Shown here one piece after another: positions 1 through 6,123 of a stretch of 19,130 nt of DNA (within the stretch, counting starts at the first letter, position 1; every line of letters begins with the position of its first letter). The stretch lies in assembly GCA_934643185.1 (NCBI GenBank), contig CAKUBN010000046.1:1-19130 (forward strand), read 5' to 3'. The translations under genes and the position numbers were made by a program. Below the pieces are notes generated by a model. It worked only from the letters and a program-made list of their open reading frames with translations, was not told the origin of the DNA and ran no database searches. The DNA is from an uncultured Eubacteriales bacterium. GTDB taxonomy: Bacteria; Bacillota; Clostridia; Oscillospirales; Acutalibacteraceae.

Positions 1-503
1 CCCATGACCTTCTGCATATACACCGAGCCCATCATGCCGAACTGCTCCAGCATTTCGGGGCGGCATTCGTGGTTTGCGCCGCCGTCTGCCAGCATGAAAA
101 AGCCCTCGGATTTCGGCATGAGCGGTGCAAATGCCACGCGCTTGACGCCTTTGATGCGCTTGACGAGCAATGTGGCGCCAACGACGAGTGCGCCGCTGTT
201 GCCGGCGGACGCAAACGCATCGCCCTTGCCCTCTGCCAAAGCGCGCAGGCCAACCGCCATAGAGCTTTGCTTTTTGGCGCGCGTGATCGCTGTGGGCTCA
301 TCCTCCATCGTGATGACATCCGGGCAGTCAATGACCTCAAAATCGGAAACGTTAACGTTCAGCTTTTCCGCCGCTGTTCTGATCTTCTTTTCGTCGCCGG
401 TTAAAACGATCTGCACATGGAGCTCATCTGCCGCCAGACGGCAGCCTTTTATAATTTCGTCCGGGGCGTTGTCGCCGCCGAATGCGTCGATTATGATCCG
501 CAT
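1..503 (-). CDS. plsX: PlsX, acyl-ACP:phosphate acyltransferase (partial, C-terminal half outside window)
   Basis: PlsX turns acyl-ACP plus phosphate into acyl-phosphate, the acyl donor for PlsY in membrane phospholipid synthesis; it is a peripheral membrane enzyme. The minus strand reads from an ATG at 503 to the left edge without a stop, giving 167 residues of a family usually about 330-340 long. The protein begins MRIIIDAFGGDNAPDE, matching the family's DAMGGDxAP opening (Phe replaces the usual Met). Further on are SAGNSGALVVGA and LADGGANHECRPE, which match the conserved PlsX core. A GAGGG ribosome site lies just upstream. The gene has its own promoter and a structured leader, so it is not read only through from the accessory locus to its right. 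In many Firmicutes plsX is followed by acpP and rnc, but that side is outside the window. Confidence 0.93.
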   Translation of the reverse strand, partial: MRIIIDAFGGDNAPDEIIKGCRLAADELHVQIVLTGDEKKIRTAAEKLNVNVSDFEVIDCPDVITMEDEPTAITRAKKQSSMAVGLRALAEGKGDAFASAGNSGALVVGATLLVKRIKGVKRVAFAPLMPKSEGFFMLADGGANHECRPEMLEQFGMMGSVYMQKVM

Positions 504-531
504 GTTTTTCCCTCACTTTAATATTCAGCTT

Positions 532-597
532 CCGGCAAAAGCCGGTTTTGTTCGGGCATTTCGGTTTATCAAACACGGATTTTCCGCCGATAAACCG
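532..597 (-). promoter_or_regulatory. Structured leader of plsX: nested inverted repeat plus small hairpin
   Basis: Between the plsX promoter and its ribosome site the minus-strand leader can form two stem-loops. The first has perfect 9-base arms (CGGTTTATC at 562-570 and GATAAACCG at 589-597), with a second inverted repeat nested inside (CGGA 576-579, TCCG 583-586). The second is CCGGC-AAAA-GCCGG at 532-545. Neither is followed by a U-run in the direction of plsX transcription, so they are not simple terminators. The outer repeat could also be a protein-binding operator. It does not resemble the FapR operator known from Bacillus fatty-acid genes. The structure is seen directly; any regulatory role is inferred. 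Confidence 0.5.
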
Positions 598-618
598 CTT
601 TAGACTATAATTCACTTT

Positions 619-647
619 ATTATAGCAAAAAAACAACGCAATTTCAA
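619..647 (-). promoter_or_regulatory. Promoter of plsX
   Basis: On the minus strand, TTGAAA (642-647) and TATAAT (619-624) are separated by exactly 17 bases, and a TGC precedes the -10 box (extended -10). This is a near-consensus sigma-A promoter. Transcription would start near 612, leaving a leader of roughly 108 bases before plsX. Confidence 0.8.
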
Positions 648-670
648 TACCGCGCTCCCCATAAGTTGCA

Positions 671-709
671 TAAAACAAAAAACGTGCGCCAGGCTTTCCC
701 GGTACACGT
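671..709 (-). terminator. Rho-independent terminator of the transporter/oxidoreductase operon
   Basis: On the minus strand, ACGTGTACC (709-701) pairs with GGCGCACGT (690-682), apart from one mismatch and one G-U pair. The stem is followed by TTTTTGTTTT (681-672). It lies about 40 bases beyond the TAA that would end the extended frame of oxidoreductase 1 and about 90 bases beyond its TAG. On the plus strand the stem is followed by a weaker CTTTTG. Confidence 0.75.
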
Positions 710-748
710 CTTTTGCTGATTTGGAGGAAAAATTTTGAGTTTTGATTT

Positions 749-799
749 TTAGAATTTATCCGGCAGGCGGATCTCGCGGCGCACGGCTGTGCCGTCGAT
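749..799 (-). other. In-frame continuation of oxidoreductase 1 beyond its TAG stop
   Basis: After the TAG (802-800) the same frame reads IDGTAVRREIRLPDKF and ends at TAA (751-749). The spacing from the conserved GEAAG block and the pattern D-x-x-x-hydrophobic-R-x-x-hydrophobic-R match the ends of oxidoreductase 2 (VDTDKLRETLR) and oxidoreductase 3 (TDVKKIQALLR). With the stop read as a residue, the protein would have 446 residues, against 449 for oxidoreductase 2. This suggests a recent nonsense change, readthrough, or a base-call error. The pattern is seen directly; the cause is unknown. Confidence 0.6.
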
Positions 800-2089
800 C
801 TAGTTAAACCGCACGGCTTCGTTCTTTACGGCCATTGCGGCGGCGATGCCTGCGGCCTCACCCATGGAGCGGCAGGTGGGTTGGATGCGTGCGGCGGACT
901 GCGCACGGAAATCCATACCCGCGCAGCGCCCGGCTGTAAGCACGTTATCGAGCGTTTTCGGGATCATCACCCGGAACGGGACTTCCCAATACTGTTCATC
1001 GGCCGGTACATCATGCTGATATTTGAGTCCCAGCGAAACATCGTTCACGCCGTGCACATCGATGGGATAATGGCTCGCAGCAATGCCGTCCGGGAATTTT
1101 CTGTACGTCAGCACATCTTCAATCGTCAGCATGTATTCTGCTTCGATGCGGCGGGATTCACGAAAGCCGACGAGCTGCGCGATGCTTGTGATATACGCAT
1201 TCTCAAAGCCCGGAATATAGTCGCGTAGAAATTTGCGCAGGCGCATAATGGCTTTTTTGCCCTCAAGCTGCTTTTGCGTCATAAATTCCGCATCCACAAC
1301 GTTTTCTTTCGTCGTCAGCTCCGGGCAGTTGAAGTTCATGCCGTCCGGGCGGCCGGGAATACCGAATGCCTGAAAATAGCACGCGTCCTGCTCGGTCAGC
1401 ACGCCGTTTTCATACGCCTTGCGGATAATGTCTTTCATGCCGGGCGTGTTCATAGCAAAGTATTTATATTGGTCGTTGCCGAGGCTGCGCATGTACGCGT
1501 GGAAACGTTCAAAGTCAATACCCGCCATGTCAAAGCGCAGGGAGACCGGTTGATTCACGCGGTTGTGGTTGCCGGACTGATACGACGCACCGACGAGCTT
1601 GATGAGGTCAGCGTCACCGGTGCAGTCAATGAAGCACTTCGCTTTGTATGCCGCAAGGCCGTTCTTATTGTTGACAATCACGTGTGTTATTGTACGATCT
1701 TCGAGCACGGCATCCACGAGCGTGGTGTAATACAGAATATCGCAGTTACTGTCTGCCGCCATGTCTTCTAACGTGATTTGCACCATAACGGGGTCAAAAG
1801 AGTTGGCGTCTTCCTCTGTCCCGCCGACGGCGCGCAGGCGCTCTACAAGCTCTGCACTCAGCGGGCAGTGGCCGTCATAATTTTTGATGTGCAGCGACAT
1901 CAGCGGCAGCACAAGACCGGTGGTAGCTGAGCCGCCGAGCGCGCCAAACTGCTCGATGATGAGCGTACGGCTGCCGCGGCGAGCTGCAGCGATGCCCGCA
2001 AAAGCGCCTGCCGTGCCGCCTCCGAGCACGACGGTGTCAAAGGTATCGATGACCGGTATTTCCTTTTCGGGAATATGCAGTGTGTTCAT
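800..2089 (-). CDS. FAD-dependent oxidoreductase 1 (FAD_oxidored/PF12831-like), C-terminus cut by an amber codon
   Basis: A flavoprotein of 429 residues, presumably cytoplasmic, with no signal peptide. Residues 18-48 form an FAD-binding Rossmann unit (VVLGGGTAGAF, then an acidic residue in LIIEQ), followed by the LGG segment. The family's IDCTGDADL motif is at 154-162, GFRESRR at 308-314, and the C-terminal FAD-contact block (AGRCAG, then MGEAAG) at 387-414. The substrate is unknown; families like this sit beside sugar transporters in Clostridia. The start at 2089 is chosen because AAAGGA stands 6 bases before it; a longer frame to 2161 runs through a hairpin and has no such site. It is the last gene of the minus operon, about 100 bases after the binding-protein gene. 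The stop is TAG, yet 16 more in-frame codons continue to a TAA at 749, and they resemble the C-termini of oxidoreductases 2 and 3. Confidence 0.85.
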   Translation of the reverse strand: MNTLHIPEKEIPVIDTFDTVVLGGGTAGAFAGIAAARRGSRTLIIEQFGALGGSATTGLVLPLMSLHIKNYDGHCPLSAELVERLRAVGGTEEDANSFDPVMVQITLEDMAADSNCDILYYTTLVDAVLEDRTITHVIVNNKNGLAAYKAKCFIDCTGDADLIKLVGASYQSGNHNRVNQPVSLRFDMAGIDFERFHAYMRSLGNDQYKYFAMNTPGMKDIIRKAYENGVLTEQDACYFQAFGIPGRPDGMNFNCPELTTKENVVDAEFMTQKQLEGKKAIMRLRKFLRDYIPGFENAYITSIAQLVGFRESRRIEAEYMLTIEDVLTYRKFPDGIAASHYPIDVHGVNDVSLGLKYQHDVPADEQYWEVPFRVMIPKTLDNVLTAGRCAGMDFRAQSAARIQPTCRSMGEAAGIAAAMAVKNEAVRFN

Positions 2090-2095
2090 ATACAT

Positions 2096-2101
2096 TCCTT
2101 T
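2096..2101 (-). promoter_or_regulatory. Ribosome binding site deciding the start of oxidoreductase 1
   Basis: AAAGGA on the minus strand lies 6 bases before the ATG at 2089. An in-frame ATG at 2095 directly abuts it and is too close, so 2089 is preferred. Confidence 0.65.
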
Positions 2102-2113
2102 CTTTATGGAGAG

Positions 2114-2150
2114 GATCCCGCCCTCCGCCGTGCGGGCAGAAGGCGGGATC
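2114..2150 (-). promoter_or_regulatory. Intercistronic hairpin between binding-protein and oxidoreductase 1 genes
   Basis: GATCCCGCCCTC (2114-2125) and GAAGGCGGGATC (2139-2150) form a GC-rich 12-base stem with one G-U-type mismatch, and a further GCC/GGC pairing is possible within the loop. On the minus strand it is followed by CTCTCC rather than a U-run, so it is more likely an mRNA-stabilising or partially terminating element. This arrangement is common downstream of binding-protein genes, which need more product than their neighbours. The role is inferred. Confidence 0.6.
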
Positions 2151-2189
2151 GCTTTCTTCATATCACATTTTTAAGGAGAGGCTGCAAAA

Positions 2190-3803
2190 TTATTCGGTGT
2201 AGGACTTATTCGCGTCGTAGAACTCCTGCATAGCAGCTTCGACTTCAAGGCCACCGTTTGCGTCCCAGTCGGCCTGCATCGCTGCAATAGCGGTATCTGG
2301 GTCGGTGCCCTCAACGATCGCCTTCAGGAAGGAATCGCCGAATGCCTGATTCAGTGCCGTGACATACTCCTGAACCTTCGGGGAAGTCTTGCCGTAAAGC
2401 TCAATGGAGATGAGCGGCTCGTACTCGTCTACGCGAGAGTTCATCGCTTCATAAGCTTCTGCCATTTCCGGGGTCTTTCTCGCTCTGGCCTGCCACATTT
2501 TGAAGGCAACGGTCGAGTCGCTGATACCGGAGAGCTTATCGGAATTCGTATATGCATTGAAGTTCGTTGCATCGTCGCCAGTGAAGATTGGGGTGTAGTT
2601 GCCGTCAATCACTTCGTAGGAAACGCCTTCTTCGCCGATGTAGGTTCTGCGGTAGTTATCCGGTTCGGAGAGAATGTTGAGCCAGTTGATGGCATGCTCG
2701 GGGTTCTTGGAGCTCTGCGAGATGCAGGAAACGAAGTTTGCGCCCTTCATGATGTAGTGTGTGGGCTTGGAATTCGCATCTGCCGCGAGGTCCGTCACGA
2801 ACTCAATCTTGCAATCCGGGTTATTCGTTGCCAGTGCGTTGACCATAGACGGAATGTCCCAGAACATCAGCGGTGCGCAGGCAACAGCGTTGGCGCTTGC
2901 AAATTTTTCTTTGGCGTTATCTGCCGTGTTGATCGGCATATCGTTATCCATGAGGCCTTCTTTGTAGAGTTTCTGCATGTACTCAAGATACGCGGTAATC
3001 TGCGGATGCTTGATTCTGTGTGTGTAGGTGCCGTCGATGTCGTACCATTCCGCCTCGCCCATGCCGAAGCCGGAGAGCAGGACCTGAATGAATGCGCTGG
3101 ACTTGTTGGAGGTCAGCGGTGCGAAGCCGTACTTCTCTTTTGCAGCCTCAAGGAACGCGGTGAAGTCATCGATGTTCGTCGGCAACTCCATGCCGAGCTC
3201 TTCCAGCATATCGCTGCGCACGCCGATGCCGCCGGTGAGCATACCGTATGGTTCTTCCTTGGAAGCCAGCATGTTTTCCTGCGGAATACCGTTTACAACG
3301 CCTTGGTCGTTCGTAACAGACTGCCATGCAAGCTCACTGATGGAACTCTTGATGTTGGAGCCGTACTTGTCCAGCATGCCGGAAAGGTCGATCAATGCGT
3401 TCTGCTTAGAGAGCTGGGCGTACTGGCTCGGAGAAATTCTGAGCAGGATGTCATAGTCTGCGCCGCTGGAGATCTCAAGCAAAAGCTTCTGGTCGGCGTT
3501 ATCCGCCGGCAGAGCATACCACTTGGTCTTGTAGCCTGTGAGCTCTTCGTCGATTTTCCATGTCGGCTGCTCCTCATAGTTATAAGCCTGATACATGCTG
3601 AGGATCTTCAGCTCCGGCTTTTCGCCTGTGAGGATCGGGTCGTCCTCGGTGGCTTCGGATTCACTGGAAGCCGTGCTGCTTTCGGTGCTGCTGCCTGAGG
3701 AAGCGGTGCTTGAAGACGACGAGGATGTGGTCGTGCCGCCGCTGCAAGCTGCGAGAGAGAGAATCATAGCAGCTGCGAGCAGTGCGCTCAATACTTTCTT
3801 CAT
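2190..3803 (-). CDS. Carbohydrate ABC transporter substrate-binding lipoprotein (LplA/YtcQ-like)
   Basis: A 537-residue extracellular receptor that would capture a carbohydrate or similar ligand and deliver it to the two permeases encoded upstream. The N-terminus (MKKVLSALLAAAMILSLAAC) is a lipoprotein signal peptide with lipobox LAAC. Cys20 should be lipidated after cleavage. It is followed by a Ser/Thr-rich tether at about residues 21-50 and then a type-1 solute-binding fold. The length above 500 residues and the neighbouring permeases point to the LplA/YtcQ branch of the CUT1 family. An excellent ribosome site, AAAGGAG, precedes the ATG. The gene is separated from the permeases by two adjacent hairpins and from oxidoreductase 1 by another, consistent with expression adjusted separately. 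The ligand cannot be named from sequence. Confidence 0.92.
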   Translation of the reverse strand: MKKVLSALLAAAMILSLAACSGGTTTSSSSSSTASSGSSTESSTASSESEATEDDPILTGEKPELKILSMYQAYNYEEQPTWKIDEELTGYKTKWYALPADNADQKLLLEISSGADYDILLRISPSQYAQLSKQNALIDLSGMLDKYGSNIKSSISELAWQSVTNDQGVVNGIPQENMLASKEEPYGMLTGGIGVRSDMLEELGMELPTNIDDFTAFLEAAKEKYGFAPLTSNKSSAFIQVLLSGFGMGEAEWYDIDGTYTHRIKHPQITAYLEYMQKLYKEGLMDNDMPINTADNAKEKFASANAVACAPLMFWDIPSMVNALATNNPDCKIEFVTDLAADANSKPTHYIMKGANFVSCISQSSKNPEHAINWLNILSEPDNYRRTYIGEEGVSYEVIDGNYTPIFTGDDATNFNAYTNSDKLSGISDSTVAFKMWQARARKTPEMAEAYEAMNSRVDEYEPLISIELYGKTSPKVQEYVTALNQAFGDSFLKAIVEGTDPDTAIAAMQADWDANGGLEVEAAMQEFYDANKSYTE

Positions 3804-3822
3804 GTTGTAACTCCTTTGCTGA

Positions 3823-3855
3823 ATGAATTTTATTCATGCAATAGTCCCCTATTGC
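3823..3855 (-). promoter_or_regulatory. Two directly adjacent hairpins before the binding-protein gene
   Basis: In the 70-base gap between the second permease and the binding-protein gene, GCAATAG/CTATTGC (3838-3855, loop of 4) directly abuts ATGAAT/ATTCAT (3823-3837, loop of 3). All arms pair perfectly. They end about 10 bases before the Shine-Dalgarno sequence. No U-run follows. A role in protecting the downstream mRNA after processing, or in setting the high level of binding protein, is inferred. Confidence 0.6.
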
Positions 3856-3873
3856 TTGATAACGGATTTAATG

Positions 3874-4767
3874 TTAGCCCTTAACGGAACCGATCGTGAT
3901 GCCCTTTACGAAATACTTCTGTAAGAACGGGTATACGCAGAGAATCGGAATGGTGGAAACGACGATGGTCGCAGCGCGGATATTCTCGCCGGAAACGTTC
4001 ATCGCCTGGTTCACGTCGCCGAAGTTGCCGGAGGAATCCTGCAAGCTTGTTGCCTGCGTGACAAGATCGAACATGTACTGCTGCAGGGGCTTTAAGTTTG
4101 CGTCCGTGATGTACATAACGCCGGCAAAATAATTGCTCCAGTAAGCAACGGCGTAGTACAGCGTAACGGTGGCAAGCACCGGCGTGGACATGGGAAGTAC
4201 CACACTGAAGAAAATGCGCATATTCGATGCACCGTCAATGCGGGCGGCCTCTTCAATGACCTCCGGCAGCGTTTCAAAGTAGTTCTTGATGAGGAACAGA
4301 TTAAACGATGAGAACATGCCGGAGAAAATGAGTGCGAAAATGGTGTTCGTCAGGTGCAGCGTGCGGAACAAGATGTAGTTTGGCACCATGCCTGCGCTGA
4401 ACAGCATAATAAAAACGAAAATGTAAAGGAAGAACTTGCGGCCGATAAGATGCGGCTTCGAGAGCGGGTAGGCTGCCATAACGGTAAGCAGCATTGCGCC
4501 GATGGTGCCGGTAATCGTGACCGTCACGGTGACAAGGAACGATGTGCCGAACTCCGGCGTAGTCAAGACGTACTTTATGGTACCGGTCTGGAACCCAAGC
4601 GGCCAAAAGAGCACCTTGCCCGCAATGACGTTGCCTTCGCTGCTGAATGCTTTTGCCACAAGGTTTAAAATCGGCATCAGCATGATAAGACCGACAAGGA
4701 TCATAGCGATGAGGTTGACAACATCAAATATAGAGATTTTGTTTTTCTTTTTAGTTGTTTTTGCCAT
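3874..4767 (-). CDS. Carbohydrate ABC transporter permease, LplC/YtcP-like
   Basis: A 297-residue inner-membrane permease of the CUT1 sugar importer class, working as a heterodimer with the upstream permease. After a short lysine-rich N-terminus (MAKTTKKKNK) come about six hydrophobic segments. The cytoplasmic EAA loop reads EEAARIDGASNMRIFF, the contact site for the ATPase. The C-terminus ends in VKGITIGSVKG, which is typical of LplC-type permeases. The ATG at 4767 is chosen; a longer frame to 4806 would begin with TTG inside the upstream gene. An AAAGGGG sequence lies about 13 bases before the ATG, a rather long spacing. The gene starts 4 bases after the upstream permease's stop codon, so the two are very probably translated together. 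Confidence 0.92.
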   Translation of the reverse strand: MAKTTKKKNKISIFDVVNLIAMILVGLIMLMPILNLVAKAFSSEGNVIAGKVLFWPLGFQTGTIKYVLTTPEFGTSFLVTVTVTITGTIGAMLLTVMAAYPLSKPHLIGRKFFLYIFVFIMLFSAGMVPNYILFRTLHLTNTIFALIFSGMFSSFNLFLIKNYFETLPEVIEEAARIDGASNMRIFFSVVLPMSTPVLATVTLYYAVAYWSNYFAGVMYITDANLKPLQQYMFDLVTQATSLQDSSGNFGDVNQAMNVSGENIRAATIVVSTIPILCVYPFLQKYFVKGITIGSVKG

Positions 4768-4771
4768 GGCG

Positions 4772-5704
4772 TTACCAAATCCCCTTTCCTGTTGCTTTTC
4801 TGGCAATAAAGTTTGAAGAGAGAACGAGGATCATGGAAATCACGGAGTTGAAGAGGCCCACGGCGGTGCCGGTGCTGAACTCTAACTTGCCGAGACCCAT
4901 GCGGTAAACATATGTGCCGATAATGTCCGCCACATCGTATACGGTCGGGTTGTAGAACACGAAGATCTGATCAAAGCCGGCGTTCATGATGTTGCCGACG
5001 CGGATGATGAGCATTAAAACGATGGTCGGCAGCAGGCTTGGCAGCGTAATGTACCAGATCTTCTGCATGCGCGTTGCGCCGTCCACATCCGCCGCTTCAA
5101 AGCACTCCTGATCAAGGCCTGCAATGGCAGCGAAGTAAATGATGGAGCTCCAGCCGATCTCCTTCCACGCGTCTGCAATAACGAGGATGCCGCGGAACTT
5201 ACCGCTGTCCATCAGAAAGCTGACCGGCTCGAACCCAAGCGATGTGATAACGGAGTTGATGACGCCCGTAGAGCCGAGGAACGAAACGAAAACGCCGTAG
5301 ATGACGACCCAGGAAAGGAAGTGCGGCAAATAAACGATGAGCTGCAAGCCCTTCTGGAATTTCGTGCTGCGCACTTCGTTTAAAAACACGGCGAAGATGA
5401 TCGGCAGCGGGAACGTGAAGATGATCTTATATAGGCTGATGATGAGTGTATTCGCAAAAGCCTGCTGGAACTCAGACTTTTTGAACACCTGCTCGAAATA
5501 CTTGAAGCCGGCCCACGGGCTTTCCAAAATGGAACGGAACGGATCACCCGGTACCTGAAACATGTTGTAGTCTTTGAATGCGATGAGAATGCCAACCATC
5601 GGCAGCAGATGAAAGATGAAAACGTAAATGAGCGCCGGAAGCAGCAGCAGATATAGATCGAAGTTTTGCTGCAAATACTTGCGTGCCCCACCCTTCTTTT
5701 TCAT
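4772..5704 (-). CDS. Carbohydrate ABC transporter permease, LplB/YteP-like
   Basis: A 310-residue inner-membrane permease and the first gene of the minus operon. The N-terminus is basic (MKKKGGARK), followed by a first membrane segment (LYLLLLPALIYVFIFHLLP) and the conserved ILIAFKDYN stretch that marks LplB-type sugar permeases. Further membrane segments follow, and the EAA loop reads EAADVDGATRMQKIW. It pairs with the next gene's product to form the channel. No ATPase gene lies in the operon or window; in Firmicutes such importers usually share a general MsmX/MsmK-type ATPase encoded elsewhere. The Shine-Dalgarno sequence (GGAGGAAAGGA) has its AAAGGA about 13 bases before the ATG. A hairpin at 5729-5756 touches it. 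Confidence 0.92.
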   Translation of the reverse strand: MKKKGGARKYLQQNFDLYLLLLPALIYVFIFHLLPMVGILIAFKDYNMFQVPGDPFRSILESPWAGFKYFEQVFKKSEFQQAFANTLIISLYKIIFTFPLPIIFAVFLNEVRSTKFQKGLQLIVYLPHFLSWVVIYGVFVSFLGSTGVINSVITSLGFEPVSFLMDSGKFRGILVIADAWKEIGWSSIIYFAAIAGLDQECFEAADVDGATRMQKIWYITLPSLLPTIVLMLIIRVGNIMNAGFDQIFVFYNPTVYDVADIIGTYVYRMGLGKLEFSTGTAVGLFNSVISMILVLSSNFIARKATGKGIW

Positions 5705-5728
5705 TTTTGCGTATCCGTCCTTTCCTCC

Positions 5729-5756
5729 CCGAAGACCTCAAATTCTTTTTCTTCGG
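5729..5756 (-). promoter_or_regulatory. Leader hairpin abutting the ribosome site of the transporter operon
   Basis: On the minus strand CCGAAGA (5756-5750) and TCTTCGG (5735-5729) are a perfect 7-base inverted repeat with a 14-base loop, ending directly against the GGAGGAAAGGA Shine-Dalgarno region of the first permease gene. It could affect access of ribosomes. The role is inferred. Confidence 0.45.
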
Positions 5757-5865
5757 TTGATGACACTATTTTACAGCAAAATGCAGCAAAAAGAAATGAA
5801 TTTTTTTCCTGCTTTTTGTCATTATTTACCGTACGTTTTTGCGGTTTCGTGCTAAATTGCACTGG

Positions 5866-5882
5866 GAAAAGGAACCCTTTTC
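5866..5882. promoter_or_regulatory. 17-bp palindrome, candidate operator in the divergent control region
   Basis: GAAAAGG, a 3-base spacer and CCTTTTC form a perfect 7-base-arm palindrome about 20-36 bases downstream of the predicted start of the leftward transcript. This is a usual place for a repressor operator. No matching regulator is encoded in the window except the AraC-type response regulator, which more often binds direct repeats. Confidence 0.35.
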
Positions 5883-5908
5883 GATACATTTGGAACGGAA
5901 TATTTTGA

Positions 5909-5938
5909 ATTATATCAAAAATCGTAGTTGTGTGCTAA
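5909..5938 (-). promoter_or_regulatory. Promoter of the transporter/oxidoreductase 1 operon
   Basis: On the minus strand TTAGCA (5938-5933) and TATAAT (5914-5909) are 18 bases apart, and TGA precedes the -10 box (extended -10). The weak -35 box fits a promoter needing an activator such as the neighbouring AraC-type regulator. The leader before the first permease would be about 200 bases. The -35 sits within TTAGCAC, and a second TTAGCAC occurs about 82 bases downstream on the same strand. Confidence 0.55.
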
Positions 5939-5995
5939 TTTATCGTTGATTTCTGTGACTTCTTCTAAAAAATCCTACTATTTATGCCGCAGTTC

Positions 5996-6024
5996 TGGAA
6001 ATTTGCCGTAAATTCTGTTATAAT
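5996..6024 (+). promoter_or_regulatory. Promoter of the response regulator/sensor kinase unit
   Basis: TGGAAA (5996-6001) and TATAAT (6019-6024) are 17 bases apart, with TGT before the -10 box (extended -10). Transcription would begin near 6031, about 93 bases before the response regulator. The promoter is divergent from that of the transporter operon, with roughly 60 bases between the two -35 boxes. Confidence 0.6.
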
Positions 6025-6110
6025 GATGACAGTGTAGCAAGCCATACGTACAAAGATTTTCGTTTTGTGCTTGTTTTCGGCATTGGGGAAATGCTCCGGC
6101 CGATTCTTTG

Positions 6111-6117
6111 GGGAGGA
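6111..6117 (+). promoter_or_regulatory. Ribosome binding site deciding the response-regulator start
   Basis: GGGAGGA lies 6 bases before the ATG at 6124. This fixes the start there rather than at the upstream in-frame ATG at 6067, which would add 19 residues before the receiver domain. Confidence 0.8.
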
Positions 6118-6123
6118 TTTGGA

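Noticed and set aside
4..603. A 199-codon plus-strand frame at the left edge.
   Set aside because: It is the antisense of plsX, whose minus-strand translation is clear, and it runs through the plsX leader.
2090..2161. A 24-residue N-terminal extension of oxidoreductase 1.
   Set aside because: It is encoded by the intercistronic hairpin and has no ribosome site; the ATG at 2089 does.
2694..3698. A 334-codon plus-strand frame opposite the binding-protein gene, and a similar 346-codon plus-strand frame at 13936-14976 opposite topA.
   Set aside because: Both lie wholly inside strongly supported minus-strand genes and show no domain or signal; they are antisense shadows.
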